From Gp7-AA10 sp041483175 (lineage in GTDB: Bacteria > Acidobacteriota > Thermoanaerobaculia > Gp7-AA8), in the NCBI GenBank assembly GCA_041483175.1, contig JBGPFD010000168.1:1-7686 (forward strand): DNA of 7,686 bases. The letters are read 5' to 3'. The position numbers and the translations under genes are program-made. Under the pieces are notes generated by a model, which saw only the letters and a program-made list of their open reading frames with translations, did not search any database and was not told the origin of the DNA. Below, in pieces: positions 1 to 7,559 of this stretch (the first letter of the stretch is position 1; each line of letters opens with the position of its first letter).

Positions 1-91
1 TGTCCTTGTTGTACAGCGAATCGACAGCCTCCAAGTTTTTCCCTTTGCTGCAGAGACCGACCAGTTTTTCCCCGACTTGTTTCGTGTTCAT
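1..91 (-). CDS. NTF2/SnoaL-like family protein, N-terminal part only
   Basis: The first 30 codons of a minus-strand gene are visible, beginning MNTKQVGEKLVGLC and continuing to about LEAVDSLYNKD; the rest lies beyond the left edge. The amphipathic first helix followed by a (G)KNLEAVDSLY-type segment resembles the start of small NTF2/SnoaL-like cone-fold proteins. These are usually about 110-150 residues and include enzymes, binding proteins and many of unknown role. The start is supported by a GGAGG ribosome binding site (plus-strand cctcc at 98-102), six bases before the ATG (plus-strand cat at 89-91). The gene is divergent from everything to its right as far as the convergent gene pair near 5.6 kb. 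With only 30 residues the family call is by pattern recognition, and no function can be assigned. The overlapping plus-strand reading frame is taken to be a shadow of this gene. Confidence 0.62.
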   Translation of the reverse strand, partial: MNTKQVGEKLVGLCSKGKNLEAVDSLYNKD

Positions 92-111
92 GAGAATCCT
101 CCAGGCGGGAG

Positions 112-142
112 ATCAAATCAGAGTTGGGGCATCGGACGTCAA
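112..142 (-). promoter_or_regulatory. Weak candidate sigma70-type promoter for the NTF2-like gene
   Basis: Read on the minus strand, TTGACG (plus 137-142, five of six matches to the -35 consensus) is followed after 19 bases by TTTGAT (plus 112-117, four of six matches to -10). The spacer is longer than the preferred 17 bases, so this is only a candidate. A transcript would begin near plus 105, very close to the ribosome binding site. Confidence 0.25.
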
Positions 143-268
143 GGCAGTGACAGTAAGTTTTCAGCGACGCGAGATGGCCACGCCTCAAACGGTGACTGTC
201 TCGGCGGGCTAAACGATGAATCTCAGCTTCGGCAATTCTGAGGCTCCACCGGTTACACTTTCCTGACC

Positions 269-412
269 ATGCCATCGGTCGAACCGGGCACGCGCCTCGG
301 CGCGTACGAAATCGTCGCGCCGATCGGGGCGGGCGGGATGGGGGAGGTCTGGCGCGCACACGACACGCGCCTGGGCTCGGTCATTCGCGAGATGCGCCGC
401 GCCTCAAAATGA
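269..412 (+). pseudogene. Ser/Thr kinase N-terminal fragment (duplicate of the downstream kinase start)
   Basis: An open frame of 47 codons starts MPSVEPGTRLGAYEIV, contains the glycine-rich ATP loop IGAGGMGEVW, and stops at TGA 410-412. Bases 269-372 match 3044-3147, the start of the intact kinase, at 103 of 104 positions; the one change, at 334, is synonymous. After codon 36 the frame diverges into an unrelated tail, SVIREMRRASK. The fragment ends before the catalytic lysine and lacks every later kinase motif, so it cannot be an active kinase. Similarity seems to extend into the promoter: TACACT at 254-259 parallels TATACT before the intact gene. The likely origin is a partial duplication, or a deletion that fused a kinase start to the end of another gene. 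A short translated peptide cannot be excluded. A GC-rich palindrome begins eight bases after the stop. Confidence 0.85.
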
Positions 413-420
413 CCGATGTG

Positions 421-474
421 GTGTAGCGGCGGGCGTCCCCGCCCGCCGGGCCGGCGGGACGCCGGCCCCTACAC
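421..474. repeat. GC-rich REP-like palindrome, family A, copy 1
   Basis: The element starts GTGTAGCGGCGGGCGTCC and ends GCCGGCCCCTACAC, so its ends (GTGTAG/CTACAC) are exact inverted repeats. Most of the interior pairs as well (GGCGTCCC with GGGACGCC), making a long imperfect hairpin. A related copy lies at 6629-6677, and shorter relatives begin at 2140 and 2889. It lies between the kinase fragment and the helicase and has no T-run. It reads as a dispersed repetitive extragenic palindrome that could also impede transcription or protect transcript ends. Confidence 0.75.
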
Positions 475-534
475 TCAATAGCAGCGGGCGCCGGCCGGCG
501 ACCTTGCTCCGGTTCTGTGAGACCATGCCGCCCT

Positions 535-1956
535 ATGCCTTTTTCCTCTTTCGGACTTCACCCCGACGTTCTCCGCGGCGTCAAAGAGCTCGGGTTCACG
601 CGGCCGACGCCGATTCAGACCGACGCCATTCCGCCGGCGATGCATGGCAGGGACGTGCTCGCGGCGGCGGTGACCGGCAGTGGCAAGAGTGCCGCGTTCC
701 TGCTGCCGATCCTGCATCGGCTGCTCGGCAAGAAGCGCGGGACGACGCGCGCGCTGATCCTCACGCCGACGCGCGAGCTCGCGGCGCAGATCGATCAACA
801 TCTGCGCGACCTCGCCATCCACACGCCCATCTCCGGCACCGCGATTTATGGTGGCGTCGGCATGGGGCCGCAGGAGCATGCGTTCCGCAGCGGCGTCGAC
901 GTGCTCGTGGCCACGCCGGGGCGCCTGCTCGATCATTTCTCGCGCGGCTACGCAAAGCTCGAAGGGCTCGAGATCCTGGTGATTGATGAAGCGGACCGCA
1001 TGCTGGACATGGGATTCCTCCCCGACATCCGCCGCGTGCTGAAACATCTGCCTGCGAAGCGGCAGACGCTCTTCTTTTCGGCGACGCTGCCGCCCGCGAT
1101 CGTCCAGCTCTCGAAGGAGATGCTGAACAACCCGGCCATGATCGCCATCGAACGCAAAGCCGCGCCCGCGACGGGGATCACGCAATCCGTCTTCCCCGTG
1201 TCCCAGGAATTGAAGTCGAACCTCCTGCGGACGCTGATCGATCGCGGCGAAATCCAGAACGCGATCGTCTTCACGCGCACCAAGCACCGCGCCAATCGCC
1301 TGTTCGAGCAGCTCGAGCGGCACAAGATCAACGTCGCCAGGATCCACGGCAATCGCAGCCAGGTGCAGCGCACCGCGGCGCTGGCCGGGTTCAAGGCGGG
1401 GAAGTACCGGATCCTCGTGGCCACCGACATCGCCGCCCGCGGCATCGACGTCGAGGCGCTCTCGCACGTCGTCAACTTCGATGTCCCCAACGTGCCGGAC
1501 GACTACATCCATCGCGTCGGCCGTACCGCGCGCGCGGAGTTGACCGGCGACGCGATCACGCTCGTCGCGCCCGACGAGGAGAACGACCTCCGCGCCATCG
1601 AGCGCGCCATCGGCAAGCGTCTGCCGCGCGTCACCGTCCCTGATTTCGATTACCGGCAGAAGCCGGCCGAGCGGCTGGAGATCCCCATTCACGAACGCAT
1701 CGCCGCGATTCGCGCGCGCAAAGCCGAGGACCGCGCGCGTGCGGCGGCGAAAGCGGAGAGAAAAACGGCGGCATCCCCTGGAGGCGGACGAGGCGGCGCG
1801 ACGCGGGGACGCGGCGCTTCCACCCCTTCCACTCATCGCGGCGCAGCATCGTCGCACCACGCGACGTCCGGTGGCCACGCTCCCGTGCGGACAAACCGCC
1901 CCGGTGGTGGGCCGGCGAGCCGTGGTCGCGGGCAAGGCCGCGGCCGCCGGCCGTGA
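535..1956 (+). CDS. rhlE: DEAD-box ATP-dependent RNA helicase, RhlE type
   Basis: This 473-residue protein carries every DEAD-box motif in order: an upstream aromatic (about F6) with the Q motif around PTPIQ (24-28), motif I AVTGSGKS (45-52), PTREL (78-82), TPGR (127-130), DEAD (151-154), SAT (182-184), VFTRT (245-249), ATDIAARGID (296-305) and HRVGRTAR (326-333). These form two RecA-like domains that unwind short RNA duplexes with ATP. Such enzymes act in ribosome assembly, RNA turnover and cold adaptation. From about residue 395 the tail is low-complexity and basic, rich in Ala, Arg and Gly with several RGR repeats, as in RhlE proteins that grip RNA non-specifically. ATG 535 was chosen because MPFSSFGLHPDVL matches the usual family start. 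An in-frame GTG at 517 would add six residues, and neither start has a clear Shine-Dalgarno. The long antisense reading frame opposite this gene is a GC-driven shadow. Confidence 0.95.
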   Translation: MPFSSFGLHPDVLRGVKELGFTRPTPIQTDAIPPAMHGRDVLAAAVTGSGKSAAFLLPILHRLLGKKRGTTRALILTPTRELAAQIDQHLRDLAIHTPISGTAIYGGVGMGPQEHAFRSGVDVLVATPGRLLDHFSRGYAKLEGLEILVIDEADRMLDMGFLPDIRRVLKHLPAKRQTLFFSATLPPAIVQLSKEMLNNPAMIAIERKAAPATGITQSVFPVSQELKSNLLRTLIDRGEIQNAIVFTRTKHRANRLFEQLERHKINVARIHGNRSQVQRTAALAGFKAGKYRILVATDIAARGIDVEALSHVVNFDVPNVPDDYIHRVGRTARAELTGDAITLVAPDEENDLRAIERAIGKRLPRVTVPDFDYRQKPAERLEIPIHERIAAIRARKAEDRARAAAKAERKTAASPGGGRGGATRGRGASTPSTHRGAASSHHATSGGHAPVRTNRPGGGPASRGRGQGRGRRP

Positions 1957-2210
1957 GCCGGATCGGCGCGTCCTTGTTCGGCTTTGGCCTCCTGACATCG
2001 CAACTGCCCGCTGTGAAAAACGGTCGTACTCTTCGATCTCCGCCGGGCGTTGTAGGCCGGGGTGGGGGATTTCATCGACAAGCCGTTCGTTCTGACCGAC
2101 GTGGTGACCCGCGTTTCGAGTCTGCTCGATTCTCGGAAAGTGTAGCGGCGCCACAGGGATTTTCGCGGGGCTCGCGGCGGTTATCACCAATACGTCGGGG
2201 AACCTCCTCG
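1957..2210. other. Gap after the helicase with no intact gene
   Basis: Between the helicase stop and the first leader element no intact gene is visible. The stretch holds a receiver-domain remnant (2056-2145) and an 11-base match to the start of repeat family A at 2140-2150. Upstream of 2050 nothing recognisable is seen, and no convincing -35/-10 pair was found for the transcript carrying the leader at 2211. The stretch looks like eroded coding sequence. Confidence 0.5.
2056..2145 (+). pseudogene. Response-regulator receiver (CheY-like) domain remnant, C-terminal end
   Basis: One frame reads AGVGDFIDKPFVLTDVV and then TRVSSLLDSRKV before TAG at 2143-2145. This matches the last part of a CheY-like receiver domain: the AG.xDFIxKPF segment, with the conserved Lys-Pro pair after strand beta-5, and then the final helix with its L..V..LL pattern. 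Immediately upstream an in-frame TAG (2053-2055) replaces the residue expected before AG; the frame just before it reads RAL. No phosphoacceptor Asp region is present, so this is a decayed 3' remnant and not a gene. The terminal TAG lies inside a GTGTAGCGGCG string shared with repeat family A, so the repeat may have been captured at the gene's end. The call rests on about 30 residues. Confidence 0.5.
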
Positions 2211-2259
2211 CCCTTCAGGGTTCTGCGCTAAGTCAGCATCCTGGGTCGATCCTCTTAGC
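2211..2259 (+). promoter_or_regulatory. Structured leader, copy A: predicted pseudoknot upstream of the 70-residue gene
   Basis: This ~50-base block is closely similar to 2551-2600. It can fold with an outer stem CAGG (2216-2219)/CCTG (2240-2243), an inner stem CTG (2223-2225)/CAG (2234-2236), and a loop containing GCTAAG (2227-2232). That loop is complementary to CTTAGC at 2254-2259, just downstream, making an H-type pseudoknot. It ends 17 bases before the GGAGG ribosome binding site of the gene at 2290, a position suited to controlling translation. I cannot assign it to a named RNA family. Confidence 0.6.
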
Positions 2260-2289
2260 CAACCGATCCCAACCCGGAGGGCTCTTCCT

Positions 2290-2502
2290 GTGAAAGTGCA
2301 AGAAAAAATGCTGCCCGTGTCGGAGCTGAGCATCCGCAAGGCCGCGCTCCGCGTCCTGGGGCAGAAGCTGGTCTCACCCGAAGTCACCTACATCCAGCGT
2401 GCCCTCGGCACCAGGGCCACGCAGCGGGATCTCGACGAGAACGTGCTCGCGGTGCGCAAATTACCTTGGGCCAAGATTGCCAACGCCGACTGGTCGCCAT
2501 GA
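2290..2502 (+). CDS. Small protein of unknown function (70 residues)
   Basis: I do not recognise this protein. It starts at GTG 2290, supported by a GGAGG ribosome binding site (2276-2280) nine bases upstream; an internal ATG at codon 7 is an alternative start without that spacing. The sequence is soluble and mixed in charge, with a helix-prone middle (ELSIRKAALRVLGQKL, about 12-27), a segment VSPEVTYIQRALGTRATQRD, and a tail ending PWAKIANADWSP. No signal peptide, membrane helix, cysteine pair or metal motif is visible. The evidence that it is real is a good ribosome binding site plus a structured leader shared with the RRM gene 0.34 kb downstream. That leader suggests it is expressed under the same conditions as the RNA-binding protein. 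It could be a small RNA- or ribosome-associated protein, but that is conjecture. Its stop overlaps the -35 box of the next promoter. Confidence 0.6.
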   Translation: MKVQEKMLPVSELSIRKAALRVLGQKLVSPEVTYIQRALGTRATQRDLDENVLAVRKLPWAKIANADWSP

Positions 2503-2527
2503 CATTCACGGTCGCTCGGTGTATGGT
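2499..2527 (+). promoter_or_regulatory. Candidate sigma70-type promoter for the RRM gene
   Basis: ATGACA (2499-2504, five of six matches to TTGACA) is followed after exactly 17 bases by TATGGT (2522-2527, four of six matches to TATAAT). A transcript would start near 2534 and carry a leader of about 90 bases that includes the whole structured element at 2551-2600. The -35 box overlaps the stop codon of the preceding gene, so the RRM gene can be transcribed separately. Confidence 0.5.
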
Positions 2528-2550
2528 CAGGGTGCGGCGAATGATCGCCC

Positions 2551-2600
2551 CCCTTCAGGTCCTCTGAGCTAAGTCAGACCCTGGACCGAATTCTCTTAGC
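2551..2600 (+). promoter_or_regulatory. Structured leader, copy B: predicted pseudoknot upstream of the RRM gene
   Basis: This is the second copy of the leader at 2211-2259. The outer stem is CAGG (2556-2559)/CCTG (2580-2583) and the inner stem TCTG (2563-2566)/CAGA (2575-2578). The loop holds GCTAAG (2568-2573), which pairs with CTTAGC (2595-2600). The inner stem is one pair longer than in copy A, and the spacer and flanking bases differ while the pairing segments are kept. It ends 14 bases before the GGGAG ribosome binding site of the RRM gene. Conserved RNA leaders before RRM genes are known in other phyla (Chlorobi-RRM motif) and were proposed to mediate autoregulation; whether this one is related is unknown. 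Confidence 0.65.
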
Positions 2601-2624
2601 AGGACAATTTCATCGGGAGTATTT

Positions 2625-2882
2625 GTGAAGATTTACATCGGAAACCTTTCCAAGGACATGACGGACGCGCAGTTGAAAGATCTGTTCACCCCGTTCGGCA
2701 CGACCACCTCGGCGAACATCGCCAAGGACCGCGACACCGGCGCTTCGCGCGGCTTCGGCTTCGTGGAAATGAGCGACGCGCAGGCGAAAGCGGCGATCGC
2801 CGCCCTTCACGGGAAGGAAGTCGGTGGCCGCGTGCTCAAAGTGAACGAGTCGCAGCCGAAAGGCGCCCCCCGCCCGGCATAA
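2625..2882 (+). CDS. Single-domain RRM RNA-binding protein
   Basis: This 85-residue protein is essentially one RNA recognition motif. RNP2 is KIYIGNLS (2-9), the first helix follows (TDAQLKDLFTPFG), and RNP1 is RGFGFVEM (about 42-49), with the aromatic residues that stack on RNA bases. A second helix (DAQAKAAIAAL) and the last strand (GRVLKVNES) complete the fold, followed by a short Pro/Ala-rich tail. Free-standing bacterial RRM proteins bind single-stranded RNA, and in cyanobacteria they are cold-induced. GTG 2625 is the start: it is five bases after GGGAG (2615-2619), and the fold begins at residue 2. The gene has its own predicted promoter (2499-2527) and a pseudoknot leader (2551-2600), which points to translational control, perhaps by its own product. 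A strong hairpin follows the stop codon by six bases. Confidence 0.93.
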   Translation: MKIYIGNLSKDMTDAQLKDLFTPFGTTTSANIAKDRDTGASRGFGFVEMSDAQAKAAIAALHGKEVGGRVLKVNESQPKGAPRPA

Positions 2883-2888
2883 CCATCT

Positions 2889-2918
2889 GTGTGGCGCAGG
2901 CCCTTGCGCCTGCGCCAC
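2889..2918. terminator. Strong GC hairpin after the RRM gene; possible terminator or short family A repeat
   Basis: GTGGCGCAGGC (2891-2901) pairs perfectly with GCCTGCGCCAC (2908-2918) around a six-base loop, starting a few bases after the RRM stop codon. No T-run follows, so it is not a classic intrinsic terminator, but it could stop or stabilise the 3' end of the transcript. Its 5' side (GTGTGGCGCAGGC) closely matches the start of the repeat at 6629, so it may be a short member of repeat family A. Confidence 0.55.
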
Positions 2919-3031
2919 CGATTCCGTTGCACACGCCGTCTCTCGATTCTCCTCCTCCTGGCGGCCGCCTGCCCATCCTCCCAGCCGCCCGCTGATCGGC
3001 CGCGTGGTCTACGAGAAGCGGTGACCCCACC

Positions 3032-3037
3032 TATACT
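3032..3037 (+). promoter_or_regulatory. TATACT -10 box for a probably leaderless kinase transcript
   Basis: TATACT (five of six matches to TATAAT) ends six bases before the ATG at 3044, so transcription would start at or next to the start codon. No Shine-Dalgarno sequence lies in between and no good -35 box is seen. The kinase fragment at 269 has a similar box, TACACT at 254-259, nine bases before its ATG. Confidence 0.5.
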
Positions 3038-3043
3038 CTCGCC

Positions 3044-5599
<2,556 letters not shown>

Positions 5600-5605
5600 G
5601 TAGGT

Positions 5606-5666
5606 GGGGTCAGGTCTCCAGTTTACTGTTTACGGCCCGGTAACAGGAAACAGGAGAACTGACCCC
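5606..5666. repeat. REP-like palindrome, family B, copy 1 (between convergent genes)
   Basis: The arms GGGGTCAGGTCTCCAGTTT and their near-complement ending AGGAGAACTGACCCC form an imperfect inverted repeat of about 27 bases per arm. The element fills the gap between the kinase stop (5599) and the stop of the convergent gene (5675), so it could act as a bidirectional terminator. It is clearly related to 6686-6744. GGGGTCAGGTCT-type palindromes are known to me as dispersed extragenic repeats in several phyla, and such repeats are often linked to IS200-like (RAYT) transposases. Confidence 0.8.
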
Positions 5667-5674
5667 CCGGAGCT

Positions 5675-6553
5675 TCAGTGCAGCATCGCGTTGATCTCGG
5701 TGCCGCTACGCTGTCTGGTGTTGTTGCTCATGTTGCAGTCGTCGTTGTTCGGGTTGCCGTCCAGCCGGATGTCCGGGTCGTAGACGATCATCAGCTTGTA
5801 GCTGGGCGCGAACTCGCCCTCGGCAGGCGATGAGGAGTTCCAGTCGCGCTCGTAGGAGACCGTGACCGTGCCGCCGACCGCCAGGGCGTTGAAATTTGTA
5901 TGGGCGCGCAGCGTACCGCCGCTCGTCGCCCCTGCTGGCACTTCATACAGCTGGGCCGATGCCTGCTGCGTTCCGGGATTCGAGGTGAACGCGGCATTGC
6001 CGATATTCCTGACTACGCCGGTGATGCGCACCCGGCCCCTGAACTGGGTATCCCGGCGCACGATTTCGAAACGGATATCGACCGCCGCCGGGTCGATGCA
6101 CTGGGGGAGAGGGCGAGTCCCGGCCGGGAGCTGAGGGCGGGGCTGCTGGATGCCAATAATCGGGCCGGCCACCTTTGCCTGTGCGCACTTCAACCCGAAC
6201 GCGGCTCTGTTGGAAACCAATGCGTTGGGAGTGAGGATCTGCACCGCCTCCCAGCCGTCGTACGCGGGCAGCTTGGTGGCATCCCCGAGTGTCCAGGTAG
6301 TCTTGACCACCTGCTTGCCCGCCTGCTTGAACTCGATCTTTTGTTCGGGCGCCAGGGCACCGTCGCTGCGGATCCACTTGAAGGTCACCACCCCCGGGGC
6401 GTCGACGGCGATGACGGCGGAGAATTCAAACAGCTTCGGGCACGCCCCTGCGAATGAGGCCGGGCTGACCGAAGTGGTGACCGAGGTCACCTTCGCCGCT
6501 AGTGGCAATGACACCAATAAGGACAACAATATAAACAGCGTGAATCGTTTCAT
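5675..6553 (-). CDS. Secreted two-domain beta-sandwich protein of unknown function
   Basis: The protein has 292 residues. It begins with a clear Sec signal peptide (MKRF, then a hydrophobic stretch LFILLSLLVSLPLAA, cleavage near residue 20). Residues 23-123 look like an Ig-like domain seen in secreted bacterial proteins, with SVSPASFAGACPK, an FKWIRSDG strand, a TTWTLG strand and VSNRAAFGLKC; Cys38 and Cys123 could form a disulphide. A Pro-rich linker (about 134-150) leads to a second domain (about 155-280), resembling CARDB-type adhesion folds (RVRITGVVRNIGNAAF, late NNDDCNMSNNT), where Cys152 and Cys273 could pair. No enzyme motif or membrane anchor is seen, so a binding or structural role outside the cytoplasm is likely but unproven. 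ATG 6553 has an AGGAGG site (plus 6560-6565) six bases upstream. Confidence 0.85.
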   Translation of the reverse strand: MKRFTLFILLSLLVSLPLAAKVTSVTTSVSPASFAGACPKLFEFSAVIAVDAPGVVTFKWIRSDGALAPEQKIEFKQAGKQVVKTTWTLGDATKLPAYDGWEAVQILTPNALVSNRAAFGLKCAQAKVAGPIIGIQQPRPQLPAGTRPLPQCIDPAAVDIRFEIVRRDTQFRGRVRITGVVRNIGNAAFTSNPGTQQASAQLYEVPAGATSGGTLRAHTNFNALAVGGTVTVSYERDWNSSSPAEGEFAPSYKLMIVYDPDIRLDGNPNNDDCNMSNNTRQRSGTEINAMLH

Positions 6554-6603
6554 GTGCTTCCTCCTGTAGGTAAAACCGGGCCAGATTTTCTTGATGGGGG
6601 GCC

Positions 6604-6609
6604 ATCATA
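6604..6609 (-). promoter_or_regulatory. Candidate -10 box for the secreted-protein gene
   Basis: On the minus strand TATGAT (plus-strand atcata) matches the -10 consensus at five of six positions and would start a transcript about 40 bases before the ATG at 6553. No convincing -35 hexamer lies at the right distance. The upstream palindromes at 6629-6744 separate this gene from the pseudouridine synthase, which fits an independent promoter. Confidence 0.38.
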
Positions 6610-6628
6610 TCCGAACGCTTCGACGTTC

Positions 6629-6677
6629 GTGTGGCGGCAGGCGTCCCCGCCCGCCGGGCCGGCGAGGACGCCGGCGG
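6629..6677. repeat. GC-rich REP-like palindrome, family A, copy 2
   Basis: It starts GTGTGGCGGCAGGCGTCC, and the following CCGCCCGCCGGGCCGGCG is identical to copy 1 at 421-474 up to a one-base insertion (GCGAGGACGCCGGC against GCGGGACGCCGGC). GGCGTCC pairs with GGACGCC across the centre. Its right end has lost the CCCCTACAC terminus of copy 1. Eight bases separate it from the family B palindrome at 6686, so two repeat types lie side by side in one intergenic gap. Confidence 0.72.
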
Positions 6678-6685
6678 AAGTAAGC

Positions 6686-6744
6686 GGGGTCAGGTCTTCA
6701 GTTTCCTGTTTCCCGCCGGAAACAGGAAACTGAAGACCTGACCC
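6686..6744. repeat. REP-like palindrome, family B, copy 2 (perfect 27-bp inverted repeat)
   Basis: Bases 6687-6713 (beginning GGGTCAGGTCTTCAG) are the exact reverse complement of 6718-6744, with a four-base loop CGCC. As RNA on either strand this would be an exceptionally stable hairpin. Its last base is also the final base of the pseudouridine synthase stop codon (TAG, plus 6744-6746), so the hairpin forms directly at the 3' end of that message. The sequence is related to 5606-5666. Perfect arms suggest a young or selected copy. Confidence 0.85.
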
Positions 6745-7559
6745 TACAGCTTCAGATCGCGGAATGCTTCCGGGATGGGAACTGTGAACATGAGTTTCCT
6801 GCCCGTGCCCGGGTGCACGAAGCCGAGCTGCCGCGCATGCAGCGCAAGCCGGCCGAGAGGGCTCTCGCGACTCTTGCCGTACATGGTGTCGCCCACAATC
6901 GGATGTCCTGCTTCGGCCAGGTGGACGCGGATCTGATTCCGGCGGCCGGTCTCGAGCGTGACTTCGAGCATGGAGTAGCGAGGACCGGAGGCAAGTGTGC
7001 GGTAGTGCGTGATCGCCTCCTTTCCTTTCCGCGGGTTGGCTGTGCTTTTCACGTGACGGGAACTGTCCTCGGTCAGATAGGAGCGGAAGGTGCCCATCGG
7101 CTCCGGGAGTTGGCCGTAGATGATGGCCACGTAGACCCGGTCGATCTCATGTGCCGCGAACAGAGCCTGCAGCCTTTCGCGCATATCGCCGTCTTTGGCG
7201 AAGACGAGGATTCCGGAGCTGTCGCGATCGAGACGGTGAACGACATGCACGCGGTCTTGGCCGAGAATCGCCACGACCGTCTCTTCCGTCTCCGTGGGAC
7301 TGGCCACTGTCAGCAGACCCGCGGCCTTGTCAATCACGATCAGATCGGCGTCTTCATAAAGGATGGTGACGCGCGGATCGGAAATCTCTCCTTTCGATCC
7401 GATGTCGATCCGATCCTCGGAGGCGATGGGCCGCTTCGCGTTCCGTTCCGATTTTCCGTTGACGCGGACTCGGTCCGTTTGCAGCATCTTTCTGAGCGTG
7501 GTCTTCGACGAGTCGGGGAAACGTTGCTGGAGGACGTCGAGGAGAGTTCGGGAAGTCAT
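6744..7559 (-). CDS. RluA-family pseudouridine synthase with N-terminal S4 domain
   Basis: This 271-residue enzyme is predicted to convert specific uridines in ribosomal or transfer RNA to pseudouridine. The N-terminus (about 5-53) is an S4 RNA-binding domain (SSKTTLRKMLQTDRVRVNGK). The catalytic domain has the RluA signature HRLDRDSSG (108-116) with catalytic Asp111, and the later conserved segments GRRNQIRVHLA (205-215), GHPIVGD.MYG (218-228) and LALHARQLGFVHP (238-250). It is slightly shorter than RluC/RluD, and its exact target uridine cannot be read from sequence, so no symbol is given. ATG 7559 was chosen over the TTG one codon earlier because its A is also the last base of the upstream gene's TGA. 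No Shine-Dalgarno is visible, which fits translation by coupling. The stop codon touches the family B palindrome. Confidence 0.94.
   Translation of the reverse strand: MTSRTLLDVLQQRFPDSSKTTLRKMLQTDRVRVNGKSERNAKRPIASEDRIDIGSKGEISDPRVTILYEDADLIVIDKAAGLLTVASPTETEETVVAILGQDRVHVVHRLDRDSSGILVFAKDGDMRERLQALFAAHEIDRVYVAIIYGQLPEPMGTFRSYLTEDSSRHVKSTANPRKGKEAITHYRTLASGPRYSMLEVTLETGRRNQIRVHLAEAGHPIVGDTMYGKSRESPLGRLALHARQLGFVHPGTGRKLMFTVPIPEAFRDLKL

Noticed and set aside
6..212. 68-codon plus-strand open frame at the left edge
   Set aside because: No ribosome binding site; antisense to the NTF2-like start, which has a good one, and the product has no sensible pattern.
145..235. GACAGT/ACTGTC inverted pair in the first intergenic region
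   Set aside because: Only six bases per arm with a long gap; expected by chance and not linked to a gene end.
470..475. TACACT at the end of the palindrome as a -10 box for the helicase
   Set aside because: It is part of the repeat terminus, and no -35 hexamer lies at a suitable distance in the GC-rich palindrome.
475..2190. 571-codon antisense open frame opposite the RhlE helicase gene
   Set aside because: High-GC shadow frame. Its product is Arg-rich with no domain, while the opposite strand encodes a complete DEAD-box helicase.
2889..3031. Plus-strand frame reading RRLSILLLLAAACPSSQPP, which looks like a lipoprotein signal peptide
   Set aside because: No start codon with a ribosome binding site in front; the only upstream start (GTG 2889) lies in the hairpin, and the frame continues as a shadow into the kinase gene. 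At best a remnant.
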